Shown here piece after piece: positions 33,007 to 42,107 of a stretch of 64,000 bases of DNA (position 1 is its first letter; each line of letters starts with the position of its first letter). The translations under genes and the position numbers were made by a program. Location of the stretch: the NCBI RefSeq assembly GCF_017301735.1, contig NZ_CP071090.1, forward strand, positions 11,081,001 to 11,145,000, in the 5' to 3' direction. Below the pieces are notes generated by a model, which was given only the letters and a program-made list of their open reading frames with translations, was not told the DNA's origin and made no database searches. Source of the DNA: Pyxidicoccus parkwaysis. GTDB taxonomy: Bacteria; Myxococcota; Myxococcia; Myxococcales; Myxococcaceae.

Positions 33007-36000
33007 ATGCGCATTCCGGGGTACAGGCGCCACGCGGCGTGGCGTGGGCTCATCGGGCTTTTCTTCCTCGCGGGGCTCGTCCTCGCGACGCCGGGCATGG
33101 CCCTGGACCCGGAGCGCCGCGTCTCGCAGCTCAGCCAGGACTCGTGGCGCAGCGATGACGGGCTGCCGCAGAACAGCCTGCTGTCGCTGGCGCAGACGCG
33201 AGACGGCTACGTGTGGCTGGGCACGTGGGAAGGACTGGTGCGCTTCGACGGCGCGCGCTTCGTCGTCTTCGACAAGCGCAACACGCCGGAGCTGCGCAAC
33301 CACACCATCAAGGCGCTCGCGGAGGACCCGACGGGCACGCTGTGGGTGGGCACCGAGCAGGGCCTCGTCGCGTACCACGACGGCCGCTTCGAGCGGGCCC
33401 CGGGCGCCGCCGCGCCGCTGGACGGCGTGAAGGTGGAGGAGCTGCTCGTGGGCGAGGGCGTGCTCTGGGTGGGCACGTCCGTGGGCCTCTGGCAGGTGCC
33501 GCTGGGAGACGGGGCGGCGCGCCAGTACACGGTGGAGCAGGGCCTGCCGGCCTCGTACGTCACCGCGCTGACGCAGGGCGAGGGCGGCTCGCTGTGGGTG
33601 GGCACCAAGCACGGCCTGGCGCGCGTGGTGGGCGGCGAGGTGGAGGCCAGCACCTTCGCCATTCCGGGGCCGAAGCCCCGGCAGGAAATCCTCGCGCTGA
33701 GCCGCGACTCGGCGGGCGTGCTGTGGGTGGGGACGATTTTCGGGCTCGTCTCGTGGAACGGGACGGTGGCCCAGCGCTACACGCCCGAGGACGGGCTGCC
33801 GGCCAGCTTCATCACCGCGCTGTACACGGACTCGCACGGCACGCTGTGGGTGGGCACGCGGCGGGGCGGCCTGGTGCGGCACACCGCGGAGGGCTTCAGC
33901 GCGCCCGTGCCCGGCACCGGGCTGGTGGAGGCCGAGGTGCTGTCCCTGCTGGAGGACCGCGACGGGCACCTGTGGGTGGGCACGTACTCCGGCCTGTTCC
34001 GCCTGCGCGACGGCCCCTTCTCCACCTACGGGATGGCGGAGGGGCTGGACATGGAGGGCACGGTCAGCGCCGTGCTGGAGGACCGGCACGGCACCCAGTG
34101 GATTGGCACCGTGGGCGCCGGCCTCTACCGCCTGGAGAATGGCCTCTTCCGCCACGTGGGCGCGGAGGAGGGGCTGACGGAGAAGGTCATCCCCGCGCTG
34201 CACGAGGCCGCGGACGGCACGCTCTGGGTGGGCACCTTGAGTGGGCTGTACCGGTATGACGGCAAGCGCTTCACGAAGGTGCCGCGCGAGCAGGGCGGGC
34301 CGCAGGAGGTGGTGACGGCCGTCCTGCAGGACTCGCAGGGTGACCTCTGGGTAGGGACGCAGTCCTCGCTGCTGCGCATCCATGACGGCAACGCGTCCTC
34401 GTACGGCCCCAAGCAGGGCTTCACCCACCCGGTCATCGTCATCACCGAGGACGTGGAGGGGCGGGTGTGGTTCGGCTCGGAGACGGGGCTGCTGCGCTGG
34501 GAGGGCGAGAAGAAGGGCTTCCGCCGCTACACGCAGAAGGACGGGCTGCCGGGCGATTTGGTGCTCTCGCTGCTGGCGGACGAGGACGGCACGCTGTGGG
34601 TGGGCACGGAGACGGGGCTGGGGCGGTGGCGCGACGAGAAGTGGGAGCGCTTCACCGTGCAGCAGGGGCTGTACGACGACGCGGTGTTCAGCCTGGTGCC
34701 GGACGCGGACGGGCACCTGTGGATGAGCAGCAACAAGGGCGTGTCCCGCGTGTCGCGGCGCGAACTGGAAGAGGTGGCGGACAAGAAGCGCGCGCGGGTG
34801 TCGTCGCTGGACTTCGACCAGCGCGACGGCATGCGCAGCGCGGAGTGCAACGGCAACACGCAGCCGTCGGGCTGGAGGGCGAAGGACGGGCGGCTGTGGT
34901 TCGCCAACCTGAGCGGCGCGATTGTGGTGGACCCGGTGCGGGTGCATGCGAGCCGCCAGCCGCCCGAGGTGCGGATTGAAGAGGTGCGGGTGCAGGGCCG
35001 GACGGTGCCGGTGGAGGGGCGCGTGGAGATGCCGCCGGGAGGCTCCCGGCTGGAGATTCGCTTCACGGCCTTCTCGCCGGTGGACGCGGCGCGGCTGCCC
35101 TTCCGCTACCGGCTGCGAGGGCACGACGACGGCTGGGTGAACGCGGAAGTGCGGATGGCCACGTACACGGGGCTGCGTCCGGGGAGCTACCGCTTCGAGG
35201 TGCAGGCGGCGGGACGCGACGGCGCCTGGTCCGAGCCGGTGGCGCTGGACGTGGTGCTGGAGCCGAAGCTGTGGCAGCGCACGGGCTTCTGGCTGATGTG
35301 CGTGCTGGGCACGGTGCTGCTGGGCGTGAGCGTGTACCTGCTGCGCGTGGGGCAGCTGAAGGCGCGCGAGCGGTGGCTGGCGGAGCGCGTGCAGGACAGG
35401 ACGCGGGCGCTGGCTCGGGCGAATGAAGAGCTGGAAGCGCACATGCGGACGCTGCGGCAGACGCAGGCGCAGCTGGTGCAGGCGGGGAGGATGGCGGCGG
35501 TGGGGCAGCTCGCGGCGGGGGTGGGGCACGAAATCAACAACCCGCTGGCGTACATCGTGTCGAACCTGGAGCACGCGAGTGAGGAAGCGGATGCGCTCGC
35601 GCGCGAGCTGGGCGAGATGCGGGGCGCGGGCCCGAGGCTGCGCGAGGTGAGCCAGGCGCTGCGCGAGGCGTTGCACGGCGCGGACCGGGTGCGGCGAATC
35701 GTGCGGGACTTGAAGACCTTCTCGCGGCCGGACGACGAGAAGCAGGGCCCGGTGGAGCTGCACGCGGTGCTGGACTCGGCGGTGAAGATTGCGATGGCCG
35801 AGCTGCGCCCGCGCGCGAAGCTGGTGAAGGACTACGGCGACGTGCCGAGGGTGGAGGCCAACGAGGCGCGGCTGGCGCAGGTGTTCCTGAACCTGCTCAT
35901 CAACGCGGCGCAGGCGCTGCCGGAGGGGAAGGCGGAGGAGAACGAGGTCCGTCTGTCCACGAAGCTGGCGCCGAACGGGATGGTGATTGCGGAGGTGCGC

Positions 36001-37398
36001 GACACGGGCATCGGCATCGCGCCGGAGGCGCTGGGGCGCATCTTCGACCCGTTCTACACGACGAAGCCGCCGGGAGTGGGCACGGGGCTGGGGTTGTCGC
36101 TGTGCCACGCGTACGTGTCGGCGATGGGAGGCACCATCTCCGTGGAGAGCGAGCCCGGCAAGGGCACGGTGTTCCGCGTGACGCTCCGGCGCGCGCTTCC
36201 CGAGTCCATGGCGGCGCAGGCGCCAAGAGCGGCGCGAGAGTCCGGGGCGATGCCGGCATTGCAGTTGCCGCGTGCGGCGCGCGAGTCCGGCTCGATGCCG
36301 GCGGTGCAGCTGCCACGAGCGGCGCGAGAGTCCGGCTCGATGCCGGCGGTGCAGCCGTCGCGCGAAGCCCGTGAGTCGAGTGCGATGCCTGTCGCGCAGA
36401 CGCAGGGCGCCGCGGCGGAGTCGAGGCCGTCTGAGCAGGTGTCTGGCACAGCGGTGGAGTCGAAGCTGGCCGCGCAGACACAGGGTGCCGTGGTGGAGTC
36501 GAAGCCGTCCGCGCAGGTGTTGGGGTCCACCATGGAGTCGACATACGCATCTGCCATGCAGAGCGCCGCGCGAGAGTCTTTGCAGACGCCGGGACGTCAG
36601 GAGTCGAGCCCTGCCCATGAGTCGCAGTCGGTGCCTGCCACGCAGGGCTGGACCTCCACGCGCGAGTCGAGGTCGATGCCGGCGGTACAAGACTCGGGCA
36701 TCTCGCGCGAGTCGCGGTCCATGCCGGCCGTGCAGGACTCGGGAGCGTCGCGAGCATCTCCGTCGATGAACGGCGCGGACACCCACACGTCGGGGAACGC
36801 GGCCCCGTCGAGCACGGATGCCCACGCCACGGCGGCGCGACCCGCGGAGGAAGTGTCGCCCTCCGCGAGAGCCCTCCACGGAGCGGCACGAGCCCAGGAG
36901 CCAGACCCGCTGGCCTCCGCCCGTGAGCCGCGTACGGACGTGCCTTTGCCAGACTCCCTGTCCAGCACCGCTGCCCTCGGAGAGAGCGCCGAGCCCGAGC
37001 GAGGGCGCGTGCTCGTGGTGGATGACGACGCGCTGGTGAGCGGAGCCATCCGCCGCACGCTCTCGCGAGAGAACGACGTCGAGGTGCTCGTGAGCGCGAA
37101 GCAGGCGCTGGCGCAGTTGACCGCGCCGGAGCTGCGCTACGACGTGATTCTCTGCGACCTGATGATGCCGGAGATGACGGGCATGGACCTGTTCGACGCG
37201 CTCAAGCGTCAGGCCCCACGGGTCGCCGAGCGGGTGGTCTTCATCACCGGAGGCGCCTTCACGCCGTCCGCGCGCACCTTCCTGGACCAGGTGGAGAACC
37301 CGCGCGTGGAGAAGCCCTTCGACCCCGAGGCCCTGCGCAAGCTCATCCGCACCGAGGTCGCCCGCGTCCGCCGCGAGGCCTCCGAGCGGGCCGCGTAA
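33007..37398 (+). CDS. Hybrid sensor histidine kinase with seven-or-more-blade propeller sensor
   Basis: A 1463-residue protein. A signal anchor (residues about 12-32) is followed by about 14 Reg_prop repeats (LWVGTxxGLxRxxGxxF pattern) to about 650 forming two propellers, a Y_Y_Y domain (about 690-755, EIRFTAFSP...FRYRLRG), and a TM helix at 759-781. The cytoplasmic part has a coiled linker, H-box His841 in GVGHEINNPL, N-box LNLLINAAQAL, and G-boxes DTGIGI and GTGLGLSL. A repetitive Ser/Ala/Pro linker (about 1067-1330) leads to a C-terminal receiver with VVDDD (1339-1341), phospho-acceptor Asp1384 in ILCDLMMP, and KPFD. It is a full hybrid of the type that senses periplasmic sugars or other ligands in BT-like systems. 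No output regulator gene is adjacent. Confidence 0.94.
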   Translation: MRIPGYRRHAAWRGLIGLFFLAGLVLATPGMALDPERRVSQLSQDSWRSDDGLPQNSLLSLAQTRDGYVWLGTWEGLVRFDGARFVVFDKRNTPELRNHTIKALAEDPTGTLWVGTEQGLVAYHDGRFERAPGAAAPLDGVKVEELLVGEGVLWVGTSVGLWQVPLGDGAARQYTVEQGLPASYVTALTQGEGGSLWVGTKHGLARVVGGEVEASTFAIPGPKPRQEILALSRDSAGVLWVGTIFGLVSWNGTVAQRYTPEDGLPASFITALYTDSHGTLWVGTRRGGLVRHTAEGFSAPVPGTGLVEAEVLSLLEDRDGHLWVGTYSGLFRLRDGPFSTYGMAEGLDMEGTVSAVLEDRHGTQWIGTVGAGLYRLENGLFRHVGAEEGLTEKVIPALHEAADGTLWVGTLSGLYRYDGKRFTKVPREQGGPQEVVTAVLQDSQGDLWVGTQSSLLRIHDGNASSYGPKQGFTHPVIVITEDVEGRVWFGSETGLLRWEGEKKGFRRYTQKDGLPGDLVLSLLADEDGTLWVGTETGLGRWRDEKWERFTVQQGLYDDAVFSLVPDADGHLWMSSNKGVSRVSRRELEEVADKKRARVSSLDFDQRDGMRSAECNGNTQPSGWRAKDGRLWFANLSGAIVVDPVRVHASRQPPEVRIEEVRVQGRTVPVEGRVEMPPGGSRLEIRFTAFSPVDAARLPFRYRLRGHDDGWVNAEVRMATYTGLRPGSYRFEVQAAGRDGAWSEPVALDVVLEPKLWQRTGFWLMCVLGTVLLGVSVYLLRVGQLKARERWLAERVQDRTRALARANEELEAHMRTLRQTQAQLVQAGRMAAVGQLAAGVGHEINNPLAYIVSNLEHASEEADALARELGEMRGAGPRLREVSQALREALHGADRVRRIVRDLKTFSRPDDEKQGPVELHAVLDSAVKIAMAELRPRAKLVKDYGDVPRVEANEARLAQVFLNLLINAAQALPEGKAEENEVRLSTKLAPNGMVIAEVRDTGIGIAPEALGRIFDPFYTTKPPGVGTGLGLSLCHAYVSAMGGTISVESEPGKGTVFRVTLRRALPESMAAQAPRAARESGAMPALQLPRAARESGSMPAVQLPRAARESGSMPAVQPSREARESSAMPVAQTQGAAAESRPSEQVSGTAVESKLAAQTQGAVVESKPSAQVLGSTMESTYASAMQSAARESLQTPGRQESSPAHESQSVPATQGWTSTRESRSMPAVQDSGISRESRSMPAVQDSGASRASPSMNGADTHTSGNAAPSSTDAHATAARPAEEVSPSARALHGAARAQEPDPLASAREPRTDVPLPDSLSSTAALGESAEPERGRVLVVDDDALVSGAIRRTLSRENDVEVLVSAKQALAQLTAPELRYDVILCDLMMPEMTGMDLFDALKRQAPRVAERVVFITGGAFTPSARTFLDQVENPRVEKPFDPEALRKLIRTEVARVRREASERAA

Positions 37399-37476
37399 AA
37401 CAGTCGTTACGCAACGAAGTAACACCTGCAAGCGCCACCGGTGTTCAGGCAGCAACCTGTGCCTGAAGAGGACCGG

Positions 37477-38808
37477 ATGAGCCGACTGTCGAGGGGGCTG
37501 TCGCTGGCGCTGTTCGTAGCAGTCACAGCATGTGGGGATGACGACGACGAGCATCGTCCGCCACTGGGAGGCGCGCTGGAGGGGAGCTGGGTGACGGAGG
37601 GCTACGGCTACACCCTGCGCTTCGACGGAGACGAGGTGGAGCTCTACGAGCTCACCACCGTGAGCTGCCTGTCCCTCTCCGACGGTGACGTGGAGGAGGA
37701 CGGCAACGCGCCCGGGCTCGGGCTGCGCTTCACGCGAGACGGAGAGCGCCTCGTCATCGAGAACGGGCTGACGCTGCACATCACCGCACAGCACACGGAG
37801 CGCCCCGAGGTCTGCACCCGGGCGAAGCCGCCGAAGAAGGACCCCGAGGTGAACTTCGAGGTCTTCTGGCACACCTTCGCGGAGCAGTACGCCCTCTTCG
37901 GTCTCTACGGAGTCGACTGGCAGTCCCGCTACGACACCTTCCGCCCGAGAGTCACCGCCGCCACCACGGACGACGAACTCTTCACCGTCCTGTCCGAGAT
38001 GCTCGAGCCGCTGAAGGACGGCCACATCCGCCTCGAAGCGGGCGAGCACGTCTTCCTCCCCAAGCCCGCGCCCGCGTGGCTCGCCACGCATCGCGAATCC
38101 GTGAAGGCCTACGTGCGAGCCCACTACCTCAGTGGCCCGGGCGTCACGCTGACGGCGCAGGAGCGCGTGGCGTACCAGTCGCTCGACGCGCACGTCGGCT
38201 ACATCTTCCTCGCCGGCATGGCCGGCTTCACCGGAGACGGCACGGACGAAGCAGCGGACGTGGAGGCCGCGAGCCGCGCCATCGACGAGGCGCTCGCGAC
38301 ACTGGCGGACAAGGATGCCCTCATCATCGACCTGCGCTTCAACGGCGGAGGCTATGACGCCGCCTCACTCGCCATCGCGAGCCGCTTCACGGACCGGGAG
38401 CAGGTGGCCTTCACCAAGAAGGCCCGGGTGGGAGACGGCTACACGCCGTCCCGCGAGTTCCGCTTCGCTCCGGTGGGAGCGCGGCGCTTCACGAAGCCCG
38501 TCTACCTGCTCACGAGCAACCTCACGGCCAGCGCTGCGGAAATCTTCGTCATGGCCATGAGCGCGCTGCCACACGTCACCGTGGTGGGAGAGCGCACGGA
38601 TGGAGCGCACTCGGACGTGCTCAGCCGGCAGCTCCCGAATGGCTGGTCCTTCGGCCTGTCGAACGAGCTGTACACCGCGCCGGACGGCCACGTGTACGAG
38701 AAGGTTGGCCTGCCGCCGGACGTGGAGGTGCCGCTCGACGCACCAGCGCTCGCCGAGGGCACGGACCGCATCTTCCAGGAAGCGCGCCGGCTCGCGAGCG
38801 GCGGCTGA
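37477..38808 (+). CDS. S41-family C-terminal-processing-type peptidase, lipoprotein
   Basis: A 443-residue protein. The start at 37477 follows AGAGGA; the signal peptide ends FVAVTACGDDDDE (lipobox with an acidic +2/+3 region). The catalytic part from about 235 shows VGYIFLAGMAGF, DALIIDLRFNGGGYDAAS and TSNLTASAAEIFVMAMSAL, where the Ser before AAE is the expected nucleophile, then VGERTDGAHSDVLSRQLPNGW. A PDZ domain is not evident, so it resembles the tricorn-core-like or IRBP-like S41 subgroup. Likely an active peptidase on the membrane surface. Confidence 0.88.
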   Translation: MSRLSRGLSLALFVAVTACGDDDDEHRPPLGGALEGSWVTEGYGYTLRFDGDEVELYELTTVSCLSLSDGDVEEDGNAPGLGLRFTRDGERLVIENGLTLHITAQHTERPEVCTRAKPPKKDPEVNFEVFWHTFAEQYALFGLYGVDWQSRYDTFRPRVTAATTDDELFTVLSEMLEPLKDGHIRLEAGEHVFLPKPAPAWLATHRESVKAYVRAHYLSGPGVTLTAQERVAYQSLDAHVGYIFLAGMAGFTGDGTDEAADVEAASRAIDEALATLADKDALIIDLRFNGGGYDAASLAIASRFTDREQVAFTKKARVGDGYTPSREFRFAPVGARRFTKPVYLLTSNLTASAAEIFVMAMSALPHVTVVGERTDGAHSDVLSRQLPNGWSFGLSNELYTAPDGHVYEKVGLPPDVEVPLDAPALAEGTDRIFQEARRLASGG

Positions 38809-38820
38809 GCCCGAGCGCGT

Positions 38821-39795
38821 CTACAGGTCCAGCACCAGCCGCTTGGAGCGCGCACGAGACACGCAGATGAGCATGCGCTTGTCGCCCGCGGGCTCCTGCT
38901 GGAAGAACGTGTCGCGGTGCTCGGGCTGGCCCTCGCAGATGCGGGTGAGGCAGGTGCCGCACGAGCCGGCCTCACAGTCGCTCTGCACGCGCAATCCGTT
39001 GCGGCGCAGCACGTTGAGCACGGACTGTCCGGCGGGCACGTGGAGCACCTGGCCGGTGCTGCGGATGGCCACCTCGAAGTCGGTGTCCTCTTGTCCGGAC
39101 GCGGCGCCGGAGCCCTCGGCGGTGAAGGACTCGAAGTGCACCTTCTCCCACGGCCAGCGGTGGTGCGTGGCCGCATCGCGCACGGCCTTCATCAACCCCG
39201 AGGGACCGCAGCAGTACAGCCGGGCTCCCGGCGCACGCGTGGCCAGCAGCGCCTTCACGTCCAGGCCCTTCGTCGGGTCTCCTCCGTCGAAATAAAAGCG
39301 CACGCGCCCGGAGAAGGGCGCGGTGGAGAGCAGCTCGCGGAAGGCGGTGCGCTCGGGCGCGCGCGCGCAGTAATGCAGCTCGTAGTTCGCTCCTGTGCGC
39401 TCGAGCATCCGCACCATGGAGAGCATCGGGGTGATGCCGATGCCACCCGCCACCAGCACGTAGCTGCGCGCGAAGAGCAGGGGGAAGTTGTTGGTGGGCG
39501 CGCCAATCTCCAGCACGTCGCCCGCGTGGACGCGCTCGTGCATGGCGCGCGAGCCTCCACGGCCATTGGCATCCCGCTGCACACCGATGACGTAGCGGTG
39601 CGTCTCGTCCGGGTCGTTGGAGAGCGAGTACGAGCGCACGAAGTCGCCCGGGCCCGGCACGCGCACCTGCACGTGGGCGCCAGCCTCGAAGGCGGGCAGT
39701 GAGCCGCCGTCCTCGGCCACCAGCTCGTACGACAGGATGTCCTCGGCCTCGCGAGTCACGCTCGCGACCCTCACCCGCAGGGTGTCATTCACCAC
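38821..39795 (-). CDS. PDR/VanB-type FMN and [2Fe-2S] oxidoreductase
   Basis: A 324-residue protein. The start is a GTG at 39795 with GGGGAAA just upstream, giving VVNDTLRVRVASV; longer frames lack a ribosome site. Order: FMN-binding beta-barrel with RSYSLSND, an NAD-binding Rossmann part with LVAGGIGITPMLSMVR and YCCGPSGLM, and a plant-type ferredoxin domain at the C-terminus with CEAGSCGTC and the late Cys in LICVSRA. This is the phthalate dioxygenase reductase/vanillate demethylase B layout, which passes electrons from NADH to an oxygenase or P450. No oxygenase partner is adjacent. Confidence 0.92.
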   Translation of the reverse strand: MVNDTLRVRVASVTREAEDILSYELVAEDGGSLPAFEAGAHVQVRVPGPGDFVRSYSLSNDPDETHRYVIGVQRDANGRGGSRAMHERVHAGDVLEIGAPTNNFPLLFARSYVLVAGGIGITPMLSMVRMLERTGANYELHYCARAPERTAFRELLSTAPFSGRVRFYFDGGDPTKGLDVKALLATRAPGARLYCCGPSGLMKAVRDAATHHRWPWEKVHFESFTAEGSGAASGQEDTDFEVAIRSTGQVLHVPAGQSVLNVLRRNGLRVQSDCEAGSCGTCLTRICEGQPEHRDTFFQQEPAGDKRMLICVSRARSKRLVLDL

Positions 39796-40235
39796 GGTGT
39801 TTCCCCTTCCCCTTGCTCGCCACCGGCAGGACGCCGCCACCCGGACACAGGGTGGACCGGACATTGAGCAGCGGCCGTCCGAGCGGTGATTGCACCGGGG
39901 TACAATGGGTCCGTCCGCTTCCGGGCGATGCAAGGCATTGAATGCGCGTGGAGCGGGGTGAAAACCCCGCCTCTCGCGCAACCCGGAGCCGATCGCGCCA
40001 TGCGGCCGCGACATCAACGCCGCCCGGAGGGGCACGAGGCTGACCCCGCGGAACGGTGCGGAGCGCGCGGTGGGGCGCCCGGCCGCCTGCCGTGCATGCG
40101 GAGCACCGGGCCATCCCCACGCCACCCCGGCATGCGGGAGCCGTCATCCCCACCATGGAGAACGTGCCGCGCTGCGCCAGGGGCCCCACACTCGGGGCGG
40201 GGGACGCGTGGCCTCATGACTTCAAGGAGGTGTCC
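39796..40235. promoter_or_regulatory. 440-bp divergent gap with a GNRA-loop hairpin
   Basis: No gene. It separates the leftward reductase from the rightward hemerythrin. At 39953-39970 GCGGGGT-GAAA-ACCCCGC is a 7-bp stem capped by a GNRA tetraloop. A smaller dyad GCATTGAATGC (39935-39945) directly precedes it. These could be part of a structured leader of unknown role. Confidence 0.45.
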
Positions 40236-40886
40236 ATGGATGCCATCGCGTTGCTGAAGGCGGACCACAAGACGGTGGAGCAGCTCTTCCGGAAGTTCGA
40301 GAAGGCGGGCTCCCACGCGCACAAGCTGAAGCGGAAGCTGGTGGACCAGATGGTGCACGAGCTGTCCGTGCACGCGTCCATCGAGGAGCAGGTCTTCTAC
40401 CCGGCGGTGCGCACGCGCGCCGCGGAGCTGGGCAGCCAGGTGCTCAACTCGCTGGAGGAGCACCACGTGGTGAAGCTGGTGCTCGCGGAGCTGGACACGA
40501 TGCCGCCCGAGGCGGAGCGCTTCGACGCGAAGGTGCACGTGCTGATGGACACCGTGCGTGCGCACGTGCTGGAGGAAGAGGGCGAGCTCTTCCCGGTGGT
40601 GAAGAAGGCCTTCCGTCCGCAGGAGCTGCGGACGATGGGGGACGTGCTGGAGATGGCGAAGAAGGCGGCGCCCACGCGGCCGCACCCGCTGGCGCCGGAC
40701 ACGCCGCCGGCTAACATCGTGGCGGGCGCGGTGTCGGCGGTGATGGACATCGGCCGGGACGCGCTGCGCGCCGCGCGCCGCAAGGCCACGACGAAGGTCC
40801 GCTCGGTGGCTGGCTTCGGTCCGAGCCCGAAGGAAGAGCCCCGCCCGACGACGTACGAGTCGGCCGGCGACGCGGCAACCCACTGA
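40236..40886 (+). CDS. Hemerythrin-like HHE domain protein
   Basis: A 216-residue protein with an AAGGAGG ribosome site six bases from the ATG at 40236. Four helices carry the di-iron ligands: His in LLKADHKTVEQLF, His-Glu in HASIEEQVFYPAV, His in LEEHHVVKLVLAEL, and Glu in VLEEEGELFPVV. The pattern is that of single-domain bacterial hemerythrins involved in oxygen, NO or iron-sulfur repair sensing. The tail from about 150 is an Ala/Arg-rich extension (VSAVMDIGRDALRAARRK) with DNA-binding-like basic residues. Soluble, cytoplasmic. Monocistronic. Confidence 0.88.
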   Translation: MDAIALLKADHKTVEQLFRKFEKAGSHAHKLKRKLVDQMVHELSVHASIEEQVFYPAVRTRAAELGSQVLNSLEEHHVVKLVLAELDTMPPEAERFDAKVHVLMDTVRAHVLEEEGELFPVVKKAFRPQELRTMGDVLEMAKKAAPTRPHPLAPDTPPANIVAGAVSAVMDIGRDALRAARRKATTKVRSVAGFGPSPKEEPRPTTYESAGDAATH

Positions 40887-40935
40887 GCCCCGCCTGGGAC
40901 ACGCGCTCCGGGCTGGGGCGTCGCGTCCCGTTCCG

Positions 40936-41053
40936 GGTGGAAGCGTGAGACACGCGCCCCGCGCTGGAGGTTCCGTCGCGCGGTGCGCGCAGTCCCGGTT
41001 CAGGTGGAAGCGTGAGACACGCGCCACGAGGCGGCGGTTCCACCTCGTGGCGC
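40936..41053 (+). repeat. 23-bp direct repeat followed by an 11-bp-stem hairpin
   Basis: GGTGGAAGCGTGAGACACGC plus GCC occurs at 40936-40958 and again at 41003-41025. The second copy runs into a perfect hairpin, GCGCCACGAGG (41021-41031) against CCTCGTGGCGC (41043-41053). It lies in the 277-bp gap after the hemerythrin gene, and the hairpin may end that transcript. It resembles a dispersed intergenic element. Confidence 0.6.
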
Positions 41054-41163
41054 GCGTGTGCACGGGTGCGGATGCGGTGAATTCCGCGCGGTGTCGTGCC
41101 GTCCTGTGAGGTGAGGACGCCGCAACAAGACTCCACACCACTGGACCCGCCCGAGGAGGCGCC

Positions 41164-41925
41164 ATGCTCCATACCCGACCTGTCCGTTCCCTCTTTCTCA
41201 CCGCGCTGCTGCTCACCGGCTTCGTGGCCTCCGCGCAGCCCGAGCCCGTGCCCCAGCCGCGCCCGCCCGTGAGCGCTGGACTGCGGACGATTCGCGTGGA
41301 GGGCACGGGCGAGGTGAAGGCCCAACCGGACGAGGCCTTCATCGACCTCGCGGTGGACACGGTGGCGCCCAACGCGAAGGCGGCGAGCGAGCAGAACGCG
41401 AAGAAGATGGAGAAGGTGATTGCGGCGCTGACGTCCGCGGGCATCGCGAAGCGCGACATCCAGACGCGCAACTACGCGGTGTATCCGGACTACGCGCCGC
41501 CCGCGCCCAACGAGCAGGAGCCCAAGCTGCGCGGCTACCGCGTGAGCAACGTCGTCAGCGTGCACGTGACGGAATTGTCCCGCGTGGGCAGCCTGCTGGA
41601 CCAGGCGCTCGCCGCGGGAGCGAACCGGGTGGACCAGGTGCGCTTCGGGCTGAGCCGCCAGGACACGGTGCAGGGCGAGGCGCTGCGGCAGGCGGTGGCT
41701 CGCGCTCGCAAGTCGGCGGAGGTGCTGGCGGCGGCGCTGAACGTGAAGCTGGGCGCGGTGCTGGACGCGAACACGGTGACGGAGCCCCCGATGCTGTACC
41801 CCGCGCGGATGGCGATGGCGGAGATGGCAGCGGACGGCCGCGGCACCACGACGCCCATCCAGCCGGAGGAGCAGACGGTGCAGGCGAAGGTGACGCTCAT
41901 CTTCGTCATCGAGCCCGTGAAGTAG
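41164..41925 (+). CDS. SIMPL-domain (DUF541) secreted protein
   Basis: A 253-residue protein with a GAGGAGG ribosome site and a cleavable signal peptide ending VASAQP. The body has the SIMPL pattern: TIRVEGTGEVKAQPDEAFIDLAVDT at the start, IAKRDIQTRNYAVYPDYAPP, LRGYRVSNVVSVHVTELSRVGSLLDQALAAGANRVDQVRFGLS and ARKSAEVLAAALNVKLGAVLD. The BP26-like fold forms oligomeric rings in the periplasm; biochemical role is poorly defined. Monocistronic. Confidence 0.93.
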   Translation: MLHTRPVRSLFLTALLLTGFVASAQPEPVPQPRPPVSAGLRTIRVEGTGEVKAQPDEAFIDLAVDTVAPNAKAASEQNAKKMEKVIAALTSAGIAKRDIQTRNYAVYPDYAPPAPNEQEPKLRGYRVSNVVSVHVTELSRVGSLLDQALAAGANRVDQVRFGLSRQDTVQGEALRQAVARARKSAEVLAAALNVKLGAVLDANTVTEPPMLYPARMAMAEMAADGRGTTTPIQPEEQTVQAKVTLIFVIEPVK

Positions 41926-42107
41926 TCACGCCACGCAGGCGGGCGGGACGGCGCATTGTCGCCCGCCTGCCCTCCCTGGAGCCCGGGAGGGTGGAGCACC
42001 TGGGTTCTCGGCTGCCTGGACCGTTCGCATGTTGAGGGGAAGAGAGGGGCGCCGGGCGTCACGGCCCGGGCTCTCGGACTCTTGCACGAGCGGGAGGGCA
42101 CGAGACG

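Noticed and set aside
32941..38193. A 1750-residue open frame on the minus strand
   Set aside because: It is a shadow of the hybrid kinase and the S41 gene in opposite phase, caused by the third-position GC bias. Its product is His/Arg/Gln-rich without any domain or start signal, while the plus-strand genes have clear domains.
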